From NCBI RefSeq assembly GCF_007833215.1, contig NZ_CP042239.1:620001-684000 (forward strand): a stretch of 64,000 bases of DNA, in the 5' to 3' direction. The notes below the pieces were generated by a model. That model ran no database searches. It saw only the letters and a program-made list of their open reading frames with translations, and was not told the origin of the DNA. Positions 57,192 through 64,000 of the stretch are shown here, piece by piece. Origin of the DNA: Sphingomonas suaedae. Its GTDB lineage: Bacteria > Pseudomonadota > Alphaproteobacteria > Sphingomonadales > Sphingomonadaceae. How positions within the stretch are numbered: the first letter of the stretch is position 1; each line of letters starts with the position of its first letter. A program made the position numbers and the translations under genes.

Positions 57192-59369
57192 ATGCGGTTG
57201 TTGGGGGCGCTGATGGGATGCGCGTTGGTGGCGCCCGCTGCTTTTGCCGCGGATCACCTTGTGACGACCCCCGCGGCTTATGCGCAGGCGGTGAAACGGG
57301 CTGCACCGGGCGACCGTATCCTGCTCGCCGACGGGGTGTGGCGTGATTTCCAGATCATTTTCGCTGGCCGCGGCACCGCCGACAAACCGATCACGCTGAC
57401 CGCGCAGACGCCCGGCAAGGTAATTCTTTCCGGTCGGTCGAACCTGCGGATCGGCGGCGCGCATTTGATCGTCTCCAACCTCGTCTTTCGTGATGGCTGG
57501 TCACCGACGAAGGAACTGATTGCGCTGCGCGTCGATTCAAAAACGGTGGCGAACAACACTCGCCTTACAGGTATCGTCGTTGATCGCTTCACCAATCCCG
57601 ATCGCCGCGCGCAGGACATTTGGGTCGCGATCTACGGCACCGACAATCGCGTCGATCACAGCTGGTTCGCGGGCAAGGGTAATGGCGGCGTCACCCTCGC
57701 GGTGATCCGCCCCAAGGGGCAGCCGGGGGAGAATCGCGCACGCATCGACCATAATTTCTTTGGGCCCCGTCCCCCGCTCGGCTCGAATGGCGGCGAGACG
57801 ATTCGCATCGGCACCAGCGACGAATCGCTGAGCGACTCCAAGTCGACCGTCGAGAATAACTGGTTCGAAGGCTGCGATGGTGAGGTCGAGATCGTCTCGG
57901 TCAAATCGGGCGGAAACGTGATCCGCGGCAATATGGTGGTCGAATCGCAGGGCGCGATCGTGCTCCGCCACGGCAATGGCAATCTGGTCGAGCGCAACAT
58001 CTTCCTCGGGCGCGGCAAGCCCTCGACCGGTGGTATCCGCGTGATCAACCGCGATCAGGTGGTGCGGCACAATTATCTTGAGAACGTCACCGGCACGTCG
58101 TTCCTCAGCGCGATCGCGGTCATGAACGGTGTCCCGAACTCGACGGTCAACCGCTATCATCAGGTCGCCAATGCGCTGATCGAGCGCAACACGATCATCG
58201 ACGCCGCGCGTATCACGTTCGGTGCGGGCGCAGATGCCGAACGCAGCGCGCCGCCGGTATCGAGCCGTTTTGCGAATAACCTGATCTACACCGCATCGGG
58301 CAAAAGCATCGTGCGGGTCGATGGCGACGCATCGGGTATCGCCATGACCGGCAACGTACAGTCCGGTCCGCCGCCCAAGGGGCTGGCCGGCTTCGTCCAG
58401 GCCGACATCAAGCTGGTCCGCGCCGCCAACGGCCTGCTCTATCCCGCCGATCCCGCGCTCGCCGCGACCGGTGCGCCGCGCGATCTCGTGATGCTCAAGC
58501 GCGAGGACGCAGGACCGGCGTGGTACCCGAAGGACGCCCCCGCCAGTGTCGGACGCACGCTCGACGTCGCGCCCGGCGCGCTGGCGCAGGCGATTGCCGC
58601 GTCCGGTCCCGGCGACACGATCCGCGTTGCGCCTGGCATCCATCGCGTGACCGTGCCGATTCCGGTCGGTCATAGCCTGACCGTCTCCGGCCCGCGCACG
58701 GCGATCCTCGAAAGCGCGGCGCCGACCCTGTTCCAGCTGACCCCCGGCGGGAGCCTTTACCTCAGCGGCGTCACCCTCTCCGGCGCCGCCTCACCGACTG
58801 CGGGGCGCGCTTCCCTCATTCGCGCGCCGCAGTCGGTGAGCATTTTGAACTATCGCGTCACCCTGAGCGATGTCGCCGTGCGTGACGCCGTCGACGTGAT
58901 CGCGACTACTCCGGACACCTTTGCCGAGGACGTCGCAATCCGCCGCTCGACCTTCGCCAAGGTCTCGGGTGCAGTCGTCGCCGCCGCCGCCGAAACCGGC
59001 AGCAAGGGGCTGTACAGCGCCGAACGCATCACCATCGCCGACAGCGACTTCACCGATGTTGCGACGATCGCCGACGTCGCGCGGCTCGGCACCGATGAAA
59101 GCACCTTCGGTCCGTGGTTCGTCATGACCGGCAACCGCATCATCAACGACGGGGCAGTGCGCCTGTCGGGCGTGCAGAACGTGGCGATCACCGGCAACCG
59201 CTTCGAACGCGCAAAGGCCATCGCCATCGCCAACAGCGTCGGCGCGCCGGTCGTCCGCATCACCGCCAATGTCTTCGCCGCGACGCCCGAGCCGACGATC
59301 ACGCGCCTCTACCCGCAGGGGACGCCGGACATCGTGCTTGCCGACAATCAGATGGAGGCGCTGCGATGA
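57192..59369 (+). CDS. PL6-family alginate lyase
   Basis: A 725-aa exported right-handed beta-helix. Signal peptide MRLLGALMGCALVAPAAFAA. The PL6 catalytic half has IDHNFFGPRPPLGSNGGETI with RIGTS (NGGE calcium-site motif) and WFEGCDGEVEIVSVKSGGN carrying the Lys base, then RHGNGNLVERN with the Arg region. A second beta-helix half (about 430-725) makes this a two-domain PL6 form. It degrades alginate (polyMG or polyG) in the periplasm or at the surface. First gene of the operon; ATG overlap with the next gene. Confidence 0.88.
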   Translation: MRLLGALMGCALVAPAAFAADHLVTTPAAYAQAVKRAAPGDRILLADGVWRDFQIIFAGRGTADKPITLTAQTPGKVILSGRSNLRIGGAHLIVSNLVFRDGWSPTKELIALRVDSKTVANNTRLTGIVVDRFTNPDRRAQDIWVAIYGTDNRVDHSWFAGKGNGGVTLAVIRPKGQPGENRARIDHNFFGPRPPLGSNGGETIRIGTSDESLSDSKSTVENNWFEGCDGEVEIVSVKSGGNVIRGNMVVESQGAIVLRHGNGNLVERNIFLGRGKPSTGGIRVINRDQVVRHNYLENVTGTSFLSAIAVMNGVPNSTVNRYHQVANALIERNTIIDAARITFGAGADAERSAPPVSSRFANNLIYTASGKSIVRVDGDASGIAMTGNVQSGPPPKGLAGFVQADIKLVRAANGLLYPADPALAATGAPRDLVMLKREDAGPAWYPKDAPASVGRTLDVAPGALAQAIAASGPGDTIRVAPGIHRVTVPIPVGHSLTVSGPRTAILESAAPTLFQLTPGGSLYLSGVTLSGAASPTAGRASLIRAPQSVSILNYRVTLSDVAVRDAVDVIATTPDTFAEDVAIRRSTFAKVSGAVVAAAAETGSKGLYSAERITIADSDFTDVATIADVARLGTDESTFGPWFVMTGNRIINDGAVRLSGVQNVAITGNRFERAKAIAIANSVGAPVVRITANVFAATPEPTITRLYPQGTPDIVLADNQMEALR

Positions 59370-61543
59370 TCCGCAGGACCCTCGCCGCGCTGCTGCTTGC
59401 CACTGCGGCCCCCGCTGTTGCCCAGGACGTAGCCACCGCACCGGTCCTCACCAGCCTCGACGCCTATCGCGCCATGGCCGCCGGCGCCGAGACTGCCCCG
59501 CTGTTCGCGCGCGAACTCGCCGCTGCGCGCAAGTCGGTCGATGCCGGTATTCGCGCCGGAATCGACGTGCCGACCCCCAAGGATCGCGGCGGCGGGCCGA
59601 CGCATGAGCGGCACAAGGCGAACTACAAGCTGATCCAGCAGGCGGGCACGCTCTATCGCCTGACCGGCGAGCGCAAATATGCCGACTATGTCCGCGACCT
59701 GCTGCTCGCTTATGCCAAGCTCTATCCCACGCTCGCCAACCACCCCGCCGCGTCGGATCAGGTGCCCGGGCGGCTGTTCTGGCAGAGCCTGAACGACAGC
59801 GTGTGGCTGGTCCATGCGATTCAGGGTTACGACGCCGTCCGCGTCGACCTGACCGCTGCCGAGCGCAAGACGATCGACGAACAGGTCTTCCGCCGCCTGG
59901 CCGCGTTCCTGACCAGCGAGGCGCGGACCTTCGACCGTATCCATAATCATTCGACCTGGGCCAATGCTGGGGTCGGCATGGCCGGCTATGTCCTGCGCGA
60001 TCCAGTGCTGGTCGAACAGGCGCTCAAGGGCAGCGACCGCAGCGGCAAGGTCGGCTTCCTGCGCCAGCTCGACCTGCTCTTCTCCCCCGACGGCTATTAT
60101 GCCGAAGGGCCTTACTACCAACGCTACGCGCTCCAGCCGTTCGTCGTGTTCGCACAGGCGATCCAGGCCAATGAGCCGGGCCGCAAGATCTTCGCCTATC
60201 GCGACGGCATCGTGCTGAAGGCGATCCGCACCGCGATTCAAACCAGCTACGGCGGCTATTTCTTCCCGATCAACGACGCGATGCCGGACAAGAGCCTCAA
60301 GACCGAGGAACTCTATCAGGGCGTCGCCATCGGCTATGCCGCGACCCGTGATCCCGGCCTGCTCGGCATCGCCAAATGGCAGAACAAGGTCGCGCTCTCT
60401 CCGCAAGGCTTCGCGGTCGCGCGCGACATCGCGGCGGGCAAGGCAAAGCCGTTCGCATTCGCTTCCACGCTGCTGCGCGACGGGCCGCAGGGCAAGGACG
60501 GCGCGCTCGCCATCCTCCGCTCCGGCCCGCAGGAACATGCGCAGGTCGTGGTCGCCAAGAACACTGCCCAGGGCATGGGCCATGGCCATTTCGACAAGCT
60601 CAATTGGCTGCTCTACGACAATGGCCAGGCGGTCGTGACCGACTATGGCGCCGCCCGCTTCCTCAATATCGAGGCGAAGGATGGCGGTCGCTACCTCCCC
60701 GAAAATGACAGCTGGGCGAAGCAAACCGTCGCGCACAACACGTTGGTCGTCAACGAAACCAGCCATTTCGACGCCAAGCTCAAGCGCGCCGAAGCCGTCG
60801 CACCGACCCAGCTCGCCTTTGTCGGCGAGGGCCCGCTGCGCTTCAGCATCGGCGAGATGGCCGGCGCCTATCCCGGCGTCACCTTCCGCCGCGCGCTGGT
60901 ACAGGTCGATATGGGCAAGAACGCCCCGCTCGTCCTCGATCTGATGACGGTGAAGAATGCGGGCAAGGCGACCTACGACCTGCCGTTGCATTTCGCCGGT
61001 CACATCATCGACACCGATGTTAAGCTCGCCTCGAACGTCACAACCCGCCCGGTGCTGGGCAAGGCAAACGGCTATCAGCACCTTTGGGTCGATGCGACCG
61101 GCCAGCTTGCAAACGGGCAAGGCCGCGTCACCTGGATCAATCAGGGCCGCTTCTACAGCTATCGCATGGCGACCCCCGGCGCGCAGCTGATCGTCGCCGA
61201 GAGCGGCGCGAACGATCCGCGCTTCAACCTGCGCCGCGAGCCGGTGCTGATCCAGCGGCTGAGCGGGGCAGGGGACGCCGCGTTCCTCAGCCTGCTCGAA
61301 CCGCATGGCCGCTACAACGCCGCGACCGAAACGACGACTGGCAGCCGCAGCGGCGTGGCCGGCCTGACCCTCACTGAAACCACCGGCGCACGCGTCGCGA
61401 CGATCACCCTGACCGGCGGCAAGACGATCCTGATCGCCATCGCCACAGATACGACCGCGGGCAAGGCGCACAGCGTCACCGTGAACGGGCGCAAGCTCGA
61501 CTGGAGCGGCCCGGTCGGCCGCTTCGATGGGACTGCCCAATGA
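59366..61543 (+). CDS. PL17-type oligoalginate lyase (heparinase II/III-like)
   Basis: A 725-aa exported protein. Signal peptide MIRRTLAALLLATAAPAVAQ. The (alpha/alpha) toroid has RIHNHSTWANAGVGMAGYVL (catalytic Asn/His region) and LFSPDGYYAEGPYYQRYALQ (Tyr). The beta-sandwich has GMGHGHFDKLNWLLYDNGQA (heparinase II/III signature). Length and order match exo-acting PL17 lyases that turn oligoalginate into the monomer that rearranges to DEH. It is coupled to the PL6 gene by ATGA overlap. PL15 is an alternative but less likely. Confidence 0.87.
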   Translation: MIRRTLAALLLATAAPAVAQDVATAPVLTSLDAYRAMAAGAETAPLFARELAAARKSVDAGIRAGIDVPTPKDRGGGPTHERHKANYKLIQQAGTLYRLTGERKYADYVRDLLLAYAKLYPTLANHPAASDQVPGRLFWQSLNDSVWLVHAIQGYDAVRVDLTAAERKTIDEQVFRRLAAFLTSEARTFDRIHNHSTWANAGVGMAGYVLRDPVLVEQALKGSDRSGKVGFLRQLDLLFSPDGYYAEGPYYQRYALQPFVVFAQAIQANEPGRKIFAYRDGIVLKAIRTAIQTSYGGYFFPINDAMPDKSLKTEELYQGVAIGYAATRDPGLLGIAKWQNKVALSPQGFAVARDIAAGKAKPFAFASTLLRDGPQGKDGALAILRSGPQEHAQVVVAKNTAQGMGHGHFDKLNWLLYDNGQAVVTDYGAARFLNIEAKDGGRYLPENDSWAKQTVAHNTLVVNETSHFDAKLKRAEAVAPTQLAFVGEGPLRFSIGEMAGAYPGVTFRRALVQVDMGKNAPLVLDLMTVKNAGKATYDLPLHFAGHIIDTDVKLASNVTTRPVLGKANGYQHLWVDATGQLANGQGRVTWINQGRFYSYRMATPGAQLIVAESGANDPRFNLRREPVLIQRLSGAGDAAFLSLLEPHGRYNAATETTTGSRSGVAGLTLTETTGARVATITLTGGKTILIAIATDTTAGKAHSVTVNGRKLDWSGPVGRFDGTAQ

Positions 61544-61576
61544 TGCGTGCGTCACGCTCGCAAAGCGCGCCTTGTT

Positions 61577-61648
61577 CCCCTGCGAAAGCAGGGGTCCAGG
61601 GTCACAAGCTGCGTCGCCCGTGGCCCTGGGCTCCTGCCTGCGCAGGAG
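61577..61648. repeat. REP-type palindromes before the MFS gene
   Basis: CCCCTGC-GAAA-GCAGGGG (61577-61594), CCAGGG/CCCTGG (61596-61629) and CTCCTGC/GCAGGAG (61631-61648) form a hairpin cluster. It has the same GAAA-loop form as the element at 43819. It lies inside the alginate operon and may adjust mRNA levels between lyase and transporter genes. Confidence 0.7.
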
Positions 61649-61676
61649 CACTGGAAGATCAATTGGAGAGGCTGAA

Positions 61677-62954
61677 ATGAAATCCGGGTTCCGCTGGTGG
61701 ATCATCGGCCTGATCGCGATCGCGACGGTCATCAATTACATCGACCGTAACGCGCTAGCGGTGATGTGGCCCGAAGTCGCCAAGGACATCGGCGCCGACA
61801 AGGAAGATTATGCGCTGCTGGTGACCATTTTCATGGTCTTCTACGCGCTCGGCCAATCGATCTTCGGCAAGATTTTCGACGTGGTCGGCACCCGCATGGG
61901 GTTCGCGATTTCGATCGTCGTCTGGTCGATCTCGATTGCCGCGCACAGCCTGGTCCGCTCGATGCTGGTCCTCGGCATATTGCGCGCGACGCTCGGGATC
62001 AGTGAGGCCGGCAACTGGCCCGGCGCGGCCAAGGCCAACGCCACCTGGTTCCCGCGCTCCGAACGCGCCTTCGCGCAGGGGATCTTCAACGCCGGCGCCT
62101 CGCTCGGCGCGATTGTCTCGGCACCGCTGATCGCGATCCTGTTCGGCTTTGTCGGCTGGCGCACCACCTTCGTCATTGTCGGCGTGTTCGGCTTTCTGTG
62201 GCTGCTGCCGTGGATCTGGGTCTATAAATCCGACCCCGACGCCCATCCCTGGCTGAGCAAGGCCGAGCGCGAACATATCCTCGGCGCGAACGAGAAGGAT
62301 GGCGGCACCCGCCCCGCGGGTTACGCCCCCTCAATGGGCCAGCTGCTGCGCCATCGTCAGGCCTGGGCGGTGATGTCGGGCCGCTTCTTCCTCGATCCGA
62401 TCTGGTGGCTGTTCGTCTCGTGGCTGCCAATCTACCTCAACGAAAGCTTCGGCTTCGATGTGAAGCAGATCGGCATGTTCGCCTGGGTGCCGTTCGTCGG
62501 CGCGATGGCGGGGTCGCTGTCGGGCGGCTGGCTGTCGGGCAAGCTGATTCAGCGCGGCTGGAGCACCGACAAGGCGCGCAAGAGCGTGATCGCATTGGGC
62601 TGCATCATCATGCTCCCGGCCCTGTTGCTCACCGCCACCGCCGCGACCCCGCTCTATGCGGTGCTGCTGATCGCCGCGATCCTGTTCGGCTTCCAGGTCG
62701 CGATCAACAATATCCAGACGCTCCCCAGCGACTGGTTCGGCGGCGGCGCGGTCGGCTCGCTCGCCGGGATCAGCGGCACTGCCGCCGTCGCCGGTACGCT
62801 CATCACCACCTGGCTGGTCCCGGCGATGACCAAGGTCAGCTTCGCACCGATCTTCATCCTCGGCGCCGCGCTCGTGCCGCTGTCGCTGATCTGCATCTTC
62901 ATCGGCGGGCGCATCGCGCCCGTCCAACCCGACACTCAAGACCAAGGGGCATAA
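61677..62954 (+). CDS. MFS transporter, hexuronate/DEH-uptake type
   Basis: A 425-aa major facilitator with twelve predicted helices. It shows the ExuT/anion:cation symporter style INYIDRNALAVMWPEVAKDI near the first helix, GISEAGNWPGAAKANATWFP (family hallmark), RFFLDPIWWLFVSWLPIYLN and LPSDWFGGGAVGSLAGISGT. It should import the unsaturated uronate or DEH made by the two lyases across the inner membrane. TTGGAGAGG precedes the ATG at 61677. Confidence 0.9.
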   Translation: MKSGFRWWIIGLIAIATVINYIDRNALAVMWPEVAKDIGADKEDYALLVTIFMVFYALGQSIFGKIFDVVGTRMGFAISIVVWSISIAAHSLVRSMLVLGILRATLGISEAGNWPGAAKANATWFPRSERAFAQGIFNAGASLGAIVSAPLIAILFGFVGWRTTFVIVGVFGFLWLLPWIWVYKSDPDAHPWLSKAEREHILGANEKDGGTRPAGYAPSMGQLLRHRQAWAVMSGRFFLDPIWWLFVSWLPIYLNESFGFDVKQIGMFAWVPFVGAMAGSLSGGWLSGKLIQRGWSTDKARKSVIALGCIIMLPALLLTATAATPLYAVLLIAAILFGFQVAINNIQTLPSDWFGGGAVGSLAGISGTAAVAGTLITTWLVPAMTKVSFAPIFILGAALVPLSLICIFIGGRIAPVQPDTQDQGA

Positions 62955-63707
62955 ATGCGTTTCAAGGACAAGCTCGTCATCGTCACCGGCGGTGGACGCG
63001 ACATCGGTCGCTCGATCTCGCTGCGCTTCGCAGCAGAGGGCGCAAAGGTCGTCATCAATTACCGCAGCGACGAAGCGGCGGCACGGGATACGCTGGCGGC
63101 GGTCGAGGCCGCGGGCGGCACCGCCTTGCTCCACCGCGCCGACGTGACGAAGGCCGATGCGGTCGCCGGCCTGATCGCCGCAGCGGCGCAGTTCGGCGGC
63201 GGCACGATCGACGTGCTCGTCAACTGCGCGGGCGGCATGGTGGCGCGCAAGACGCTCGCCGACATGGACGAGGCGTTCTTCGACACGGTCATGGATCTCA
63301 ATTTCAAGTCCGCCTTCCTCGTCACCAAGGCAGCGCTCCCGCACCTCGCCAAGGGGTCGGCGATCGTCAACCTGTCGTCGCAGGCCGCGCGCGACGGCGG
63401 CGGGCCGGGGGCGAGCATCTACGCCGCGTCAAAGGGCGCACTGACCACGCTCACGCGCAGCTGGGCCAAGGAACTCGGGCCGCAGGGAATCCGCGTCAAC
63501 GCGCTCTGCCCGGGGCTGATCGGCACCAGCTTCCACGACATCTTTTCGAAGCCAGAGGGGCGCGCCGCCGTGGCAGGCAACACCCCGCTGCGCCGCGAAG
63601 GCCATCCGGACGAGGTCGCTGCCGCAGTCGCTTTCCTCGCTTCGGACGACGCCGCGTTCCTGACCGGCCTCAACATGGACATCAATGGCGGGCTGGCCTT
63701 CTCGTGA
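62955..63707 (+). CDS. SDR-family oxidoreductase, probable DEH reductase
   Basis: A 250-aa short-chain dehydrogenase: VTGGGRDIG cofactor loop, NCAGG, NLSSQAARDGGGPGASIYAA with YAASK (catalytic Tyr/Lys), and the family end LTGLNMDINGGLAFS. In alginate loci of Sphingomonas sp. A1 an SDR reduces 4-deoxy-5-hexoseulose uronate to KDG; operon position makes that the best proposal here. NYRSDE after beta-2 fits NADP(H) use. It starts directly after the MFS stop and overlaps the next gene (GTGA). Confidence 0.87.
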   Translation: MRFKDKLVIVTGGGRDIGRSISLRFAAEGAKVVINYRSDEAAARDTLAAVEAAGGTALLHRADVTKADAVAGLIAAAAQFGGGTIDVLVNCAGGMVARKTLADMDEAFFDTVMDLNFKSAFLVTKAALPHLAKGSAIVNLSSQAARDGGGPGASIYAASKGALTTLTRSWAKELGPQGIRVNALCPGLIGTSFHDIFSKPEGRAAVAGNTPLRREGHPDEVAAAVAFLASDDAAFLTGLNMDINGGLAFS

Positions 63708-64000
63708 CGCGTCTGCTCGCCGTCGCCGCCGCGCTCGCGCTGCTTCCCGTCGGTGCGCAGGCGCAGGATCGTCCACGCACCGATGCGGCGCCGCTCCAGC
63801 CGTACAAGATCATTCTGGTCGGCGATTCCACCATGGCTCCGGTCAGCGGCTGGGCAGGGATGTTCTGCGCGCGCCACGTCAAATCCTCGGTCGCCTGCCT
63901 CAATCTGGGGCGCGGCGGCCGCTCGACGCGCAGCTATCGTCAGGAAGGGTCGTGGGACATCGCGATCGCCGAAGCCAGGGTGCCGGGCTATCGCGCCACC
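63704..64000 (+). CDS. Exported SGNH hydrolase/acetylesterase, 3' end outside the window
   Basis: Ninety-nine codons from a GTG start overlapping the SDR stop. Signal peptide VTRLLAVAAALALLPVGAQA is followed by IILVGDSTMAPVSGW with the GDS nucleophile block of SGNH/GDSL hydrolases, then LNLGRGGRSTRSY (block II Gly). The style is that of rhamnogalacturonan acetylesterase-like enzymes. In an alginate operon it may remove O-acetyl groups from bacterial alginate. The Asn and Asp-His blocks lie beyond the right edge. Confidence 0.82.
   Translation, partial: MTRLLAVAAALALLPVGAQAQDRPRTDAAPLQPYKIILVGDSTMAPVSGWAGMFCARHVKSSVACLNLGRGGRSTRSYRQEGSWDIAIAEARVPGYRAT

Noticed and set aside
59348..61735. 795-aa open frame on the - strand
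   Set aside because: It is antisense to the PL17-type lyase gene, which has clear family signatures; the antisense translation is repetitive in Asp, Arg and Gly and has no domain.
62331..63344. 337-aa open frame on the - strand
   Set aside because: Antisense to the MFS and SDR genes; no recognisable content.

Overview
The window is GC-rich chromosomal DNA from an alphaproteobacterium, most likely Sphingomonas or a close sphingomonad. The evidence is the ffh-rpsP-rimM and mtaB-ftsY-yciB blocks, a LOV-HTH light regulator of the EL222 type, an alginate PL6/PL17 locus, and sphingomonad-style palindromic repeats between and inside genes. No taxonomic marker (rRNA) is present, so the genus is an inference.

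Layout. 0-21 kb is accessory DNA with decay: a histidine phosphatase running off the left edge, DUF72 and DUF3606 proteins, a periplasmic-protein pseudogene with an internal amber codon, a glycan locus (SDR, GH130, 742-aa alpha/alpha-barrel-like protein), a PHB-depolymerase-type esterase, two PilZ proteins (one frameshifted), an MHYT remnant, hemerythrin, two hybrid histidine kinases and a LOV-HTH blue-light transcription factor. 21-26.4 kb looks like a small defence island: a UvrD-like helicase and an OLD-type AAA/TOPRIM nuclease (Gabija-like, class 2 OLD), then a P4-type integrase beside tRNA-Glu(CTC). 26.4-31 kb holds a J-domain protein, a 2Fe-2S ferredoxin, an ECF sigma/anti-sigma/fasciclin set, SufE and an esterase. 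31-35.5 kb is an enlarged phage-shock (psp) locus with a visible sigma-54 promoter, a putative PspF site and divergent pspF. 35.6-45 kb is mostly core genome: sodB, yciB, ftsY, mtaB, a GGDEF/EAL protein, ffh, rpsP, rimM. It is interrupted by a GxxExxY nuclease-like gene framed by 26-bp inverted repeats.

45.1-56.7 kb is the most unusual part: a RiPP biosynthetic cluster. It has a 52-aa lasso-like precursor, an asparagine-synthetase-like cyclase, an Asp/Asn beta-hydroxylase, an HPr-kinase-like kinase, three sulfotransferases, a PqqD-type recognition protein, a B12/radical SAM C-methyltransferase, a 2OG-Fe(II) oxygenase, DUF6916, three phage-tail-collar proteins and a GNAT acetyltransferase. No leader protease or exporter is present. 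The precursor ends in Ser and carries a Tyr three residues earlier, which fits phosphorylation and sulfation by the encoded enzymes (inference).

57-64 kb is an alginate-use operon: PL6 lyase, PL17-type oligoalginate lyase, MFS uptake protein, SDR (probable DEH reductase) and an SGNH/acetylesterase cut by the right edge. It has a TATAAT promoter overlapped by a GntR-type operator-like palindrome.
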